Origin: Thalassospira sp. MCCC 1A01148 | Lineage (GTDB): Bacteria; Pseudomonadota; Alphaproteobacteria; Rhodospirillales; Thalassospiraceae | Direction: 5' to 3' | DNA length: 64,000 nucleotides | Assembly: GCF_001613795.1 (NCBI RefSeq) | Contig: NZ_LPVZ01000018.1 | Span: forward strand, 1 to 64,000 | In this document: one piece after another, positions 34,511-43,767 of the stretch | Position numbering within the stretch: position 1 is the first letter of the stretch | How the letters are laid out: every line of letters starts with the position of its first letter | Made by a program: the position numbers and the translations under genes | The notes under the pieces: generated by a model | What the model was told of the DNA's origin: nothing | The model's input: only the letters and a program-made list of their open reading frames with translations | Databases searched by the model: none

Positions 34511-37117
34511 GTGCTGTTTCGGGGGCTTATCCTTGCTGTAAGTGTCGCATTCGTTGCGTTTGTCTTCGTCCTGATGGATGTGCTGGCAAAGGCAGGACTC
34601 GACGCGCGTCTGATGTGGATTATCGGTGCCATGGTCACGGGGGTGGCTGTCGTGGCTGTGGCGTCGCTTTCCCTGTCGGCAAAGCTTCGCAGTGGCGGTC
34701 ATGATGGTCTTGCGCCGCTGATTTCGGGTTTTGCCAAATCTGACATTGGTGTTGCGCTGATTGATGCCTATGGCAAGACGATCTATGCCAACCCGGCCTT
34801 TTCTTCCAAGCTTGGTATTGATGCAGGGTCGGACATGTTGTCCGCACTTGAAGCCCGTCTGTCATTTCTGGGGATCGGCGGTGACGAACTTGCCGAACTT
34901 CGCACACGGGCGATGCGCGGCGAGGGCGGCCAGATGTTTGTTGATCTGTCGCGCTCTGACAAATTTGCCGATGATACAGGTGCTTCTGACAACGAAGGTT
35001 CCGAAGAAACCGGCGAGGACAACGAAGACGACCGCACCGAGAATACAGAGACATCCGCCAACGGTGCTTGTCTGAGGATTGCTGTCACGGCGGCCAATGC
35101 ACGTGCGGGTCAAATGCTTTGGACTGTTGACGGGGTTGATCAAACGGTCTTGGCCGATCGCGACGCGTCCGTGCTTCTGCCGTCAGACGAGCCACAGCAA
35201 AGCTTTGCCCTTTCTGCGCCACAGGCACCTGAAATGGCGGCCAACCTGCCGGTTGCCGCCGCCCAAGGTGGATTTGAGCATGCTGATCAGATGATCGAAC
35301 GCCTGCCGGTCGGGGTGTGCGGGCTCGATGAAGACGGGCGCATTATTTACCTTAACCGCCGCCTTGCAAGCTGGCTGGGTGGAGAGCCCGAAGACTTCAA
35401 TGACGGCACGGTTGAGCTCGCCGACCTGATCGTTGGGGACGGTGTGAATGGTGAAGTCAAATTCAAGGTGGCCGGTGGCGAGCCCATTCGCTGCTTTGTG
35501 ACCCACTCAATCAATGCGCCGGGCACAGGGCCTGTGCGCAGTCAGGCGGTGGTCTTCCCGGACCCGATGCCGGCCCACGAATGGGAACATGCGCTTGCCG
35601 AAACCGAACGTCGCGTGCGCTGGTTCTTTGATGAAAGCCCGCTTTCCATTGTTCTGGCGGATATGTCGGGCACGGTAACTGATGCCAACCGTGCCTTTAT
35701 TGTCACCGCCGGTCAGACACATGACAAGGTCGTCGGGCGTTCGATCCTGGAGCTGATCGTTCCCGAAGATCGCGACGAAGTGGCGCGCTATTTGTCCAAG
35801 GCTGTGATGGGAATGGGCAAGGGCGGCCAGATTGAGGCCCGCCTTGCCGGTGCGCGCGGTGTTGCCGCACAGATTTATCTGCAACGCGTCGCAGGCCGTT
35901 CTGGCGAAGCCGGTGCGCTGCTTTTGAACTTCCTTGATACGACCGAACAGAAGAACCTTGAGGAACAATTTGCCCAGTCCCAGAAAATGCAGGCTGTTGG
36001 CCAGCTTGCCGGTGGGGTGGCACATGACTTCAATAACCTTCTGACGGCGATGATCGGTTTCTGCGATCTTTTGTTGTCGCGTCACGGGCCGGGCGATCCG
36101 AGCTTTGCCGACATCATGCAGATCAAACAGAACGCCAACCGTGCGGCCAACCTTGTCAGGCAGCTTTTGGCGTTCTCGCGGCGTCAGACATTGCAGCCGA
36201 AAATCATCAATATCACTGATGCGCTGGCCGAAATGTCCAATCTTCTGCGCCGCCTGATTGGCGAGAAGATCGACCTTAAGGTGAGTCATGGGCGTGACAT
36301 CGGATTGGTCAAGGTCGATCCGGGCCAGCTTGATCAGGTGATCATCAACCTTGTCGTCAATGCGCGTGATGCCATGGCAGGCGAGGGCGGAACGCTTACG
36401 GTGCAAACCAGCCCCGAAATCATTGACGAACCGACCGCGACCGGTACCGAGATCATCCCGCCGGGGGATTATATTGGCATCAAGGTGACCGATACCGGTA
36501 TTGGCATTCCCAAGGAAAACCTGACGCGCATCTTTGAACCCTTCTTCTCGACCAAGCAGCGTGGCGAGGGTACCGGGCTTGGGCTTTCGACCGTGTATGG
36601 GATCGTCAAGCAGACCGGTGGTTTCATCGCAGTCAACAGCGAAGAAGGCAAGGGCACGACCTTCACCATTTATCTGCCGCGCTATGAGGCATCCGAGCAA
36701 GAGCTTGCCGAAACGCAGGCCGTGATCGAAGAAACCCCGTCACGCGACCTGACCGGAACCGGCGCGATCCTGTTGGTCGAGGACGAAGACGCGGTGCGCA
36801 CATTTGGCGCCCGGGCGCTGCGCAGCAAGGGATATGACGTGCTTGAAGCCAATAACGGCGACAACGCGCTTGAAGTCCTGAACAATACGGACAAGACAAT
36901 CGATCTGGTGATTTCGGATGTCGTGATGCCGGGCATTGATGGCCCGACACTTATTCGCATGCTGCGCGAACAAAAGCCGGAACTCAAAGTCATCTTTATA
37001 TCGGGCTACGCCGAAGATACCTATCGCGACGAACTGGACGAAGAAAATGGTGTTCACTTCCTGCCCAAACCGTTCTCGCTCAAGGATCTCGCAACCAAGG
37101 TCAAGGAAGTGCTTTAA
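34511..37117 (+). CDS. cckA: hybrid sensor histidine kinase CckA
   Basis: 868 residues from a GTG with AAAGGCGG upstream. Two N-terminal membrane helices (about 5-28 and 34-57) are followed by PAS-like regions (about 70-200, 256-350 and 365-480), a HisKA domain with H505 (GGVAHDFNN), an HATPase domain ([33 protein letters not shown]) and a receiver with D803 and K853. The HisKA block closely follows CckA. CckA phosphorylates CtrA through ChpT, or reverses this. The first PAS carries an acidic insert (about 154-181). The position after flhB is common in alphaproteobacteria. Confidence 0.93.
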   Translation: MLFRGLILAVSVAFVAFVFVLMDVLAKAGLDARLMWIIGAMVTGVAVVAVASLSLSAKLRSGGHDGLAPLISGFAKSDIGVALIDAYGKTIYANPAFSSKLGIDAGSDMLSALEARLSFLGIGGDELAELRTRAMRGEGGQMFVDLSRSDKFADDTGASDNEGSEETGEDNEDDRTENTETSANGACLRIAVTAANARAGQMLWTVDGVDQTVLADRDASVLLPSDEPQQSFALSAPQAPEMAANLPVAAAQGGFEHADQMIERLPVGVCGLDEDGRIIYLNRRLASWLGGEPEDFNDGTVELADLIVGDGVNGEVKFKVAGGEPIRCFVTHSINAPGTGPVRSQAVVFPDPMPAHEWEHALAETERRVRWFFDESPLSIVLADMSGTVTDANRAFIVTAGQTHDKVVGRSILELIVPEDRDEVARYLSKAVMGMGKGGQIEARLAGARGVAAQIYLQRVAGRSGEAGALLLNFLDTTEQKNLEEQFAQSQKMQAVGQLAGGVAHDFNNLLTAMIGFCDLLLSRHGPGDPSFADIMQIKQNANRAANLVRQLLAFSRRQTLQPKIINITDALAEMSNLLRRLIGEKIDLKVSHGRDIGLVKVDPGQLDQVIINLVVNARDAMAGEGGTLTVQTSPEIIDEPTATGTEIIPPGDYIGIKVTDTGIGIPKENLTRIFEPFFSTKQRGEGTGLGLSTVYGIVKQTGGFIAVNSEEGKGTTFTIYLPRYEASEQELAETQAVIEETPSRDLTGTGAILLVEDEDAVRTFGARALRSKGYDVLEANNGDNALEVLNNTDKTIDLVISDVVMPGIDGPTLIRMLREQKPELKVIFISGYAEDTYRDELDEENGVHFLPKPFSLKDLATKVKEVL

Positions 37118-37149
37118 GCGCTTTGGCGTAAACTGACCGAACAGAAATG

Positions 37150-37184
37150 AACAAGGCGTCTGGTTCTCAGACGCCTTGTTTTTT
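37150..37184. terminator. terminator after cckA
   Basis: A perfect 13-bp stem (arms 37,150-37,162 and 37,168-37,180, loop GTTCT) followed by a T run on the plus strand. It lies between the convergent cckA and hmp genes; with a weaker tail on the minus side. Confidence 0.92.
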
Positions 37185-37187
37185 GGT

Positions 37188-38402
37188 TCATGCGGCAATG
37201 TTTTCATCAGTCGGGCCGAAAAATTCGTAGTGAATGCGATCGGTTTCCACACCGCGTTTTGCAAGTGCATATACCATTGTGCGCAAGAACGGTTTTGGAC
37301 CACACAGGAAAAAGTCGGCATTGTGAAACGGCGTGTTGGCCGATAGCCAGTCTGGTGAAATATATCCGTCCTGATCATGCGTTTTACCACAGAGATCATC
37401 GTTCGTCGGGTCGCTATAGAACGTTGCGACAAACATCTTTCCGTGCTGCTTTGCGACTTGGCGGACATGTTTGTCCATCGCATGTGTCCGGCTGTTGAGC
37501 GCACCATGGACATAGTACGTTTCAATATCAGGGTAATGTGCACCGATAGTTTCTGCCATACTGACCATCGGCGTCAGGCCGACACCCGCTGACAACAATA
37601 CAACAGGGCGTTCGGGTTCATCGGGCAGGAAGAAATCACCAGCCGGGGGCGTCAGGTCAATAACATCACCAATCTGTGCAGTTTCATGCAAGAAGCGCGA
37701 CCCGCCTTGGCCGTTTGGCTCCAGCTTGACGGAAATCCGATAGTGATCATTATTTGGTGCGCAGGATATTGAATAGTTCCGCTTGATCGTACGTCCATCT
37801 TCGAGCTTAAGGCGCAGCGTCAGATATTGTCCGGGACGATGGTCCAGAACAGGTAACCCATCGACCGGTGACAGCGTAAAGGATGTGATAACGTCACTTT
37901 CTGGCTGCTTTGCCGTTATCTTGAATTTGCGCCATCCGTTCCAGCCGCCTTTGCTGTTTTCAAGCGTTGTGCGGATGTCGGCTTCACGATTGATCAGGAT
38001 ATCGGCAAGAAACCAATATGCTTCTCCCCAAGCCTCAAGAACCTCTTGCGTGATATCGGGTGCAAGGACTTCTTCAATGGCAGCAAGAAGTGCGCGGGCT
38101 ACATAGTCATAATGTTCGGGCAGAATATGATAGCCGATATGTTTGTGGGCAATGCGTTCAACGACCGGAACCAGCGCATCAAGTTTGTCGATATTCTGTG
38201 CATAGGCAATGAGCGCGCCTGACAGGGCATGAACCTGTGATCCGTTATCACCTTGGTTGGAGTGATTAAAAAGCGCCCGGATATGGTCATCCTGAAACAG
38301 TTTTCCATACATCACCGTTGTGATGTCGCTGCCCCGCGCGGAGAGGGCCGGGACGGTTGATTTTACCAGTTCGATGGTGCGTGGAGAAAGGGGGTTTGAC
38401 AT
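37188..38402 (-). CDS. hmp: flavohemoglobin, nitric oxide dioxygenase
   Basis: 404 residues. The globin domain (1-140) has the distal Tyr (Y32) and proximal His in KHIGYH (H88). The FAD domain carries RPGQYLTLRL and RNYSIS, and the NAD domain carries LLSAGVGLTPMVSM. It converts NO with oxygen to nitrate using NAD(P)H. It lies downstream of a truncated globin and nsrR, which places it in an NO-responsive group. Confidence 0.96.
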   Translation of the reverse strand: MSNPLSPRTIELVKSTVPALSARGSDITTVMYGKLFQDDHIRALFNHSNQGDNGSQVHALSGALIAYAQNIDKLDALVPVVERIAHKHIGYHILPEHYDYVARALLAAIEEVLAPDITQEVLEAWGEAYWFLADILINREADIRTTLENSKGGWNGWRKFKITAKQPESDVITSFTLSPVDGLPVLDHRPGQYLTLRLKLEDGRTIKRNYSISCAPNNDHYRISVKLEPNGQGGSRFLHETAQIGDVIDLTPPAGDFFLPDEPERPVVLLSAGVGLTPMVSMAETIGAHYPDIETYYVHGALNSRTHAMDKHVRQVAKQHGKMFVATFYSDPTNDDLCGKTHDQDGYISPDWLSANTPFHNADFFLCGPKPFLRTMVYALAKRGVETDRIHYEFFGPTDENIAA

Positions 38403-38448
38403 TGCAAAATCTCTTTTCAGGCTTCGGTTAAAGACAAGGGTAACGGTT

Positions 38449-38524
38449 CGGCACTTCGGACGAAGTGCCGGTCACGATGCGAAAACGTGACGGAGGCAAG
38501 CTCAGTCAGGCGTCTTGAAGACGC
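38449..38524. repeat. three hairpins between truncated globin and hmp
   Basis: The intercistronic gap carries three inverted repeats: CGGCACTTCG/CGAAGTGCCG (38,449-38,470), GTCACG/CGTGAC (38,471-38,491) and GCGTCTT/AAGACGC (38,510-38,524). None has a T run. They could stabilise or process the transcript. Confidence 0.6.
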
Positions 38525-38539
38525 TGATCCGGTTTTGTG

Positions 38540-38941
38540 TCAGGGATGAATATCGGCATGCTGGTGTCCGTGACACGGTTCATACATGACCGCCTTTAGG
38601 CGAGACGAGATGCGCCGGGCCTTGGTCTGCATGATCATGGCCACTTCCGGGGACAGCAATTCGTCGGTGGTGGCTGTCCATATTGCAAGCCAGCGATCAA
38701 ACATGTTCGGGGTAATCCGGTCGGAATGCAGCGTATGCATCACAAGCGGATTTCCCTTGTAGCGCCCGGATGCCAGCATCAGTGACGACCAGAAGTCTTC
38801 GAGGCGGGCGAGGTGTTCGTCCCAATCTTCAACAATGTCATCAAAGACCGGCCCAAGTTCGGGGTCCTTGCGCACGCGTCCGTAGAATACCGACAACAGT
38901 TCTGTGATCCTTTGCGGGGGGAACTCATCAACATGTTTCAT
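38540..38941 (-). CDS. group III truncated hemoglobin
   Basis: 133 residues. The pattern FYGRVRKDPELGPVF (Y20 as the B10 Tyr), WDEHLARLEDFWSSLML, and YKGNPLVMHTLHSDRITPNMFDRWLAIW (proximal His near H69) is that of group III truncated globins such as Campylobacter Ctb. It probably takes part in NO or oxygen handling. Its promoter region holds a palindromic NsrR-like site, and hmp follows 137 bases downstream. Confidence 0.9.
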   Translation of the reverse strand: MKHVDEFPPQRITELLSVFYGRVRKDPELGPVFDDIVEDWDEHLARLEDFWSSLMLASGRYKGNPLVMHTLHSDRITPNMFDRWLAIWTATTDELLSPEVAMIMQTKARRISSRLKAVMYEPCHGHQHADIHP

Positions 38942-38965
38942 GACGACCTCTTAATAAGTATTCTA

Positions 38966-38993
38966 AATGCATATATAACTATAAATATGCATT
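38966..38993. promoter_or_regulatory. NsrR-like operator before the truncated globin
   Basis: A perfect inverted repeat AATGCATAT-N10-ATATGCATT, 25-52 bases upstream of the globin start codon. It contains the ATGCAT core of NsrR sites. The spacing differs from the enteric 11-1-11 site, so the exact half-sites are uncertain. Confidence 0.65.
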
Positions 38994-39064
38994 GTAAATA
39001 CCAATTTTATGACATCGCATTTCAAACTGAGCGGTTGCAGTCTAGTGATTTGATATGAAGTGAC

Positions 39065-39508
39065 TTATTTGGCGTTCATGCTGATCAAAAGATCAAACAT
39101 GCCGCTCTGACGTTTCAAAACATCCGCCAGCGTGACCTGATCCAGGGTTCTGAAAAACGATTCTTCTGCATCTTTCAGGACAACCGCCAAGCCACAGGCA
39201 ACTGACAGCCGACAATTGCCGCGATCTTCACGCATGCATTCGACAAGGGCAGTCTGGCTTTCAAGTTTGCGGACGAGTGTGCCGATGCAAATTTGATCAG
39301 GCTGTTTTGCCAGGGCGATCCCGCCGCTGCGTCCCCGGATTGTCTCAATATAACCTTCATTGGCCAGCCACTGCGTGACCTTGGCGAGATGGTTGTATTT
39401 GGCACCATGCAAGTCGGCTATTTCGCGTGTCGACATGAGGCGTCCGTTGGCGGCGGCCAAGTGCATCATGACGCGAAGGGCATAGTCAGTGAAACGGTTT
39501 AACTGCAT
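39065..39508 (-). CDS. nsrR: Rrf2-family nitric oxide-sensing repressor NsrR
   Basis: 147 residues. The N-terminal winged helix (TDYALRVMMHLAAANGRLMSTREIADLHGAKYNHLAKVTQWLANEGYI) and the three cluster cysteines C91, C99 and C105 (ECMREDRGNCRLSVAC) match NsrR rather than IscR. The Fe-S cluster is lost on NO exposure, relieving repression. It lies upstream of the truncated globin on the same strand with a gap of 123 bases. A palindrome AAATGCGCATTT before its own start suggests autoregulation. Confidence 0.93.
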   Translation of the reverse strand: MQLNRFTDYALRVMMHLAAANGRLMSTREIADLHGAKYNHLAKVTQWLANEGYIETIRGRSGGIALAKQPDQICIGTLVRKLESQTALVECMREDRGNCRLSVACGLAVVLKDAEESFFRTLDQVTLADVLKRQSGMFDLLISMNAK

Positions 39509-39527
39509 GAATTCATTCTACAGATAA

Positions 39528-39539
39528 AAATGCGCATTT
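39528..39539. promoter_or_regulatory. palindrome before nsrR, possible NsrR autoregulatory site
   Basis: AAATGCGCATTT, a 12-bp perfect palindrome 20-31 bases upstream of the nsrR start, followed by GGAATGCAAATATTT. The core resembles the ATGCAT half-sites at 38,966-38,993. Confidence 0.5.
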
Positions 39540-39602
39540 GGAATGCAAATATTTCTGCGTGGTCACAAGGCGATGAGAACCGGCCGGTCAATGTTGTGAC
39601 GT

Positions 39603-40640
39603 TTAGCCTGCCAGATAAAAGATCGACGCCCCATAAAGGGCCAGCATCGCCACACTTTCCCAGCCGATATTGCCCATGCCGCGTCTCTCGCGGTTGAGCA
39701 TGCCCAACAGCAACACGCCGCTCATCAGGATAACCAACGCGATGGTGAACAGGTGCTGATTGCTAAAGGCGGCATAGATTGACCCTTCGCGATAGGCGAT
39801 GTCAGATGCCGCCAGAAACAGCACATCAAAGGCGTTGCCGCCGATAATGTCCCCGACCGCCAGATTAACAGCACCAATGCGCACTGCCGCAATGGCCGAG
39901 ACAAATTCTGGGAAGGACGTTGAAATCGCCGTCAGGAAAGTTCCAACTGCGGTCTCGCTGATCCCTGTTTTGGCAACAATGGCAAGGCCAGCTTGACCGA
40001 TAATGTGACCGGCAACCGCCGTTAGCAGGGCAAAGGCAAGGAATTCGGCCCACAGTCTTGCGCTGGTTTCCGGGTGACTGTCATGTCCATCCTGTTTGGC
40101 ATCTTCTTCGGTCAGGTCGGTTTTCTTGGGGTGCCACATCGGCTCGTCGCGGATCTCCGACAACAGACTCAGGCCAAACCCGTAAATAATGAACAACAGG
40201 ATGGATGCCGGATGAATATGGAAAAAAGTCCAGTCCGGTCCGGCATAGGCCAGAACCGGCACGGAAAGCATGCTGACAAGCAATGTCGTTTGCGCAAGGC
40301 CGGTTGCGCTGGCAGCGGCATGTTCAAGATTGCCCTTGCGGTAAAACAGATCGGCAATCGCCAAAAACGTCGTTTGGGCCGCAATCCCGCCAAGCGCATT
40401 GCCAATGGCAAGATCGGTATGCCCCTGCCAGGCGGTGGTAACCGAGAGGACACTGCCCGGAAGACTGGTCGACATGCCAACAAACAGCGCCCCGGCGATG
40501 ATTTGCCCCATGCCCGTGCGTTCGGCCAACTTGACCGCCACCCCCGCAAGGCGGGTTCCGGCAAAACCGATGATCAGCGTGCAAACTGCAAAGGTCAGCA
40601 CAATCATGCCAAGCGACTGCTGGCCAAGGTCAAAGGGCAT
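39603..40640 (-). CDS. CaCA-type sodium/calcium exchanger-like membrane protein
   Basis: 345 residues with about ten membrane helices in two inverted halves. The second alpha repeat is canonical (ISTSFPEFVSAIAAVRIGAVNLAVGDIIGGNAFDVLF, with E245). The first repeat reads MSTSLPGSVLSV, so the ion-binding Glu is Gly62, and GSN is replaced by GGIAAQ. A charged His/Asp loop (about 170-195) joins the halves. Transport of calcium is therefore uncertain. It stands alone between nsrR and the solute-binding cluster. Confidence 0.82.
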   Translation of the reverse strand: MPFDLGQQSLGMIVLTFAVCTLIIGFAGTRLAGVAVKLAERTGMGQIIAGALFVGMSTSLPGSVLSVTTAWQGHTDLAIGNALGGIAAQTTFLAIADLFYRKGNLEHAAASATGLAQTTLLVSMLSVPVLAYAGPDWTFFHIHPASILLFIIYGFGLSLLSEIRDEPMWHPKKTDLTEEDAKQDGHDSHPETSARLWAEFLAFALLTAVAGHIIGQAGLAIVAKTGISETAVGTFLTAISTSFPEFVSAIAAVRIGAVNLAVGDIIGGNAFDVLFLAASDIAYREGSIYAAFSNQHLFTIALVILMSGVLLLGMLNRERRGMGNIGWESVAMLALYGASIFYLAG

Positions 40641-40984
40641 ATACGACTTTCCACAAACAGATAAGGCTTGATGATGTAACTACTGGCAGGCTTGCTTGTT
40701 CCCTTGGCATCGGGTTTTGTTTGCCAACGCAATGTTCGTGGTTGGCAATTCACGTTCGCGGGTCTTTTCTCAATCCATGGAATCCTGCACCTGACCCTTG
40801 TTGGGCCAGCGTATTTCGGCGGGTTTGGCCAAACGGCGTGTTTCGTGCTGGTCAAACCAAATATTCCCACGTATCGTCTTCCCAAAAGGGGCAACTGACC
40901 CGAAAAAAATTAATCCCGATAAGATTGAATCAAGAAACTTCGGGGGCGGCATAACAAGAATAATGAAACTGCCGTGGGGGCTGT
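40641..40984. other. intergenic region before the first solute-binding-like gene
   Basis: 344 bases between a minus-strand exchanger gene and a plus-strand gene, so it should hold two promoters. I see no clear consensus, repeat or gene-like frame. An A-rich stretch and TAAGAT lie close to the downstream start. Confidence 0.5.
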
Positions 40985-41686
40985 ATGGTGCGCAATTCAA
41001 AGTATCGTTTTGTCAAAATTTGCGTGCTCGCAACAATTGGCTTTGTTGCCCTGCTGCTGTCCTTTGGGCTTTTGCCTTCTGCCAGTGCCGAGCAAAGATG
41101 CCTTCGGATCGCGATGCCGGAAATCCTTGCCGATCAATGGAAAATCGATCTTTATCATCAGGTTATGAAGGACGAGGGGCTTTGCGTTTATCCCCGTATG
41201 TATCCTCAGGTCCGGGCTGTTTATGCCCTGCGCCTTGGCAGGATTGATGGTGTTTTCGCTGCACGGGATGATTTGCCCCGTGAGGCAAATGTCGCGATGG
41301 TGCGCGGGGACGTACTGTTGGGGGCGCTAAACGGCTATCTGATTGTGCGAGATGGTCCCGTCAAAGGTATCGAAGACCTTGGTGACGAGGTGCTCGGCGT
41401 GCCGATTGGCGCGACATGGTGTGACAAGCTGTTGGGAGACTATCCGAACGTTGTCAAAGTTCCACGCGGCGCATCAATGTTGCAGGAAATGCTGGCCGAA
41501 GGGCGAATAGATGCCATGCTGCTTGATGCCTATTCGCTCGGGACCTCCGGGGGCATACCGGACGGGTACAAGGCCATCACAGTTGATCATTTCGAAGTTC
41601 ATAGCTGGCTAAAAGCAGAGTATGCCCAACTCAAGCCGCAGTTCGACCGGGCTACCAGCACCTTTCTTGCCGCGCTTGCCCAATAG
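40985..41686 (+). CDS. orphan solute-binding-like periplasmic protein 1
   Basis: 233 residues. A signal peptide (about 1-35, VLATIGFVALLLSFGLLPSASA) is followed by a small type II periplasmic-binding fold: RCLRIAMPE, GRIDGVFAARDDL, IEDLGDEVLGVPIGATWC, MLAEGRIDAMLLDAYS. Two Cys near the mature N-terminus (in RCLRI and GLCVYP) are conserved in the two paralogues that follow and may form a disulphide. No permease or ATPase gene lies nearby. The ligand is unknown; a sensory or scavenging role is possible. Confidence 0.82.
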   Translation: MVRNSKYRFVKICVLATIGFVALLLSFGLLPSASAEQRCLRIAMPEILADQWKIDLYHQVMKDEGLCVYPRMYPQVRAVYALRLGRIDGVFAARDDLPREANVAMVRGDVLLGALNGYLIVRDGPVKGIEDLGDEVLGVPIGATWCDKLLGDYPNVVKVPRGASMLQEMLAEGRIDAMLLDAYSLGTSGGIPDGYKAITVDHFEVHSWLKAEYAQLKPQFDRATSTFLAALAQ

Positions 41687-42031
41687 GGCGTCTGATACGC
41701 TTCAGTCATCAGTAATGACGTTGGCCTTTGATGTGCGCATTTGCCCGCCAAATCGGGATTTGCAAATATCGGTTTCGTCGGGCGCTTGTCGTGTGGAAAC
41801 ATGCGCGACTTAGATGATCATCAAAACCTATACGTTTGCCTTATCCTGGAGATAAACAGGCGCTTGCAGGGGCTTTTGGATTGCGCTTATAGTTTTTCCC
41901 ATAACGGCAAAAGCCGAACCTAATAATCAATGATAATGACCCGACCGCATTTAAATGACGGCGGGCAATCAGGAAGGTAAAGCAACCTGTCCCACAACGA
42001 TTGGGATTGATGTTGCCTTGGGGGTATTAAC
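41687..42031. other. intergenic region between solute-binding-like genes 1 and 2
   Basis: 345 bases without a convincing gene, terminator or known binding site. Its length suggests that each paralogue has its own promoter. Confidence 0.5.
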
Positions 42032-42760
42032 ATGGCGCTTCGCAAGCCAAATGCGATCGTTCGCTCGTGGATGTTTGCTGTCATTCTTCTGACGGCGCTT
42101 TTCCTTTCATTTGAACTTTTGCCATCGGCACGTGCCGATGAGGAAGTCTGTCTCAAGATTGCCCTGCCGGAAATGGCGGACCATGACCGTTCTGCCGAAC
42201 GATATCGCGCGGCAATGGCCGAGGCGGGCTTGTGTGTTCAGCCGGTTTGGCTGCCCAACAAGCGGACGGCGGTTTCGCTGAAGCGCGGTGAAATTGATGG
42301 CGTGTTTGCCAGCGGGGATACCATTCAACAATCCGCCGGCGTGCCGCTTGTCGCCGGAGGAGTCGTGGTCGGGCGTCCCAAAAACGTGCTGATCACCGCA
42401 GATACAACGATCCATGCATTAAGCGATCTTAAAGACAAGGAGATCGGGGTATGGCTTGGTGATGATCGTGGCAAACAGGAACTGGTTGGCCTTGCCGATA
42501 TCGTGATGGTTCCCGGTGGGGCGGACATGATGTTGCGAATGTTGCGCCTTGGGCGGCTGGACGGACTGTTGATTGACGATTTCTCCCTTAATCAAAGTTC
42601 AGGTGTGCCTGAGGGCTATCGCACGATCGAACTCGAAGCCCATACGACATACAGCTGGCTTCGTAAGGAATACGAGGCCCTGTTGCCGCAATTCAATCGC
42701 GGAACATACCTTTTCCGAGCTTCGCTGGAACCGGAAACGGGAACCGAAACAAAGTCGTGA
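42032..42760 (+). CDS. orphan solute-binding-like periplasmic protein 2
   Basis: 242 residues, a paralogue of the 40,985 gene. The signal peptide is about 1-37. It shares the pattern VCLKIALPE, GLCVQPVWLP, GEIDGVFASGD, LSDLKDKEIGVWLG, MLRLGRLDGLLIDDFSLNQSSGVPEGY and a C-terminal YSWLRKEYEALLPQFNRGTYLFRASL. The order of motifs is that of SBP-bac-3-like domains. Both conserved Cys are present. No transporter genes flank it. Confidence 0.82.
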   Translation: MALRKPNAIVRSWMFAVILLTALFLSFELLPSARADEEVCLKIALPEMADHDRSAERYRAAMAEAGLCVQPVWLPNKRTAVSLKRGEIDGVFASGDTIQQSAGVPLVAGGVVVGRPKNVLITADTTIHALSDLKDKEIGVWLGDDRGKQELVGLADIVMVPGGADMMLRMLRLGRLDGLLIDDFSLNQSSGVPEGYRTIELEAHTTYSWLRKEYEALLPQFNRGTYLFRASLEPETGTETKS

Positions 42761-42836
42761 ATCTCCAGACCTGATCTGATAAGTTGAAATTGTATCATCT
42801 TATCTAATGTTTCAGATCAGGCTTGGAGTCCGCTTT

Positions 42837-43514
42837 ATGCGGTTGTTCGGTACCGCTAGTGTGTTGATTGCCCTTGTGATTCTCATCGGGCAGCCAATTT
42901 CAGTAAGAGCACAACCGTGTTTGCAACTGGCTGGCCTTGAAGATGCCATCGGCAGAGAAGTCGGTGAAAAGCTCGAACACATCTTTGTCGGTCATGACCC
43001 CTGCCTTTCAGTACAATATATGCCTGCAAGTCGTTCAGAGACTATGCTTCTGAGTGGTCAGATTGACGGCGATTTTCCAAGGTTGCCGGAGTTTGCGCCG
43101 TATGTCGGCGGCAAGGCAGTAATGGTTCCGGTCCCGCTGATATCCGGTGATGGGATGTTGGTAACCTCTGATCCCACCATCACATCGATTGATGATCTTG
43201 GTGCCGTGACATTGGGGCTTCGGCGTGGCACGAAATGGTCGCTGGAGGCCTCTGGCGCGCATATCAACCGGATCTTTTTACCTTCATATGACATCGTCGT
43301 TGATATGTTTCTAAGAGGTCGTCTGGATGCGTTTCTGATCGAAAGCAATAATCTGAGACAGTATGAGGCGCAATTGGTTTTTGCGACCAGAACCCTGGTC
43401 AGACACGGCCGTGCCTATCTTTGGCTCGCAAAAAAGAACGAAAAATATCTGCCAGAAATCACGCGTGTGCTGAACCAATCTGATTTTCAGGCTCTTGATA
43501 TCTACGATCGATAA
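42837..43514 (+). CDS. orphan solute-binding-like periplasmic protein 3
   Basis: 225 residues from the ATG at 42,837, which has GGAG nine bases upstream; an ATG at 42,807 would add ten residues. The signal peptide ends near SVRAQ. It is the most diverged of the three paralogues but keeps PCLQLAGLED, DPCLSVQYMP, SGQIDGDFPR, IDDLGAVTLGLRRGTKW, MFLRGRLDAFLIESNN and the two Cys. It begins 76 bases after the second paralogue and may share its transcript. Confidence 0.8.
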   Translation: MRLFGTASVLIALVILIGQPISVRAQPCLQLAGLEDAIGREVGEKLEHIFVGHDPCLSVQYMPASRSETMLLSGQIDGDFPRLPEFAPYVGGKAVMVPVPLISGDGMLVTSDPTITSIDDLGAVTLGLRRGTKWSLEASGAHINRIFLPSYDIVVDMFLRGRLDAFLIESNNLRQYEAQLVFATRTLVRHGRAYLWLAKKNEKYLPEITRVLNQSDFQALDIYDR

Positions 43515-43767
43515 ACATCAAACACCGTCTGGCCGCTGTGTTGCGCCCTCAAGACCTTCATCAAGACCATCATCTGATCAGTCTATTTTCCGTTATGCGG
43601 CCTAAGACATGTCGGCCAATGGAAGCTTGCGTCTTTGCCGGGTAATAAAATCCATTGCAAATGATGTAAAACTTCGCTGTATGACAGAGGCAGGTATGCG
43701 TCACCACGGCCTGCACTCATAACCGGCATCAAAGTCGGACAGACAAACCATTTTTTGGAAACGCCCC

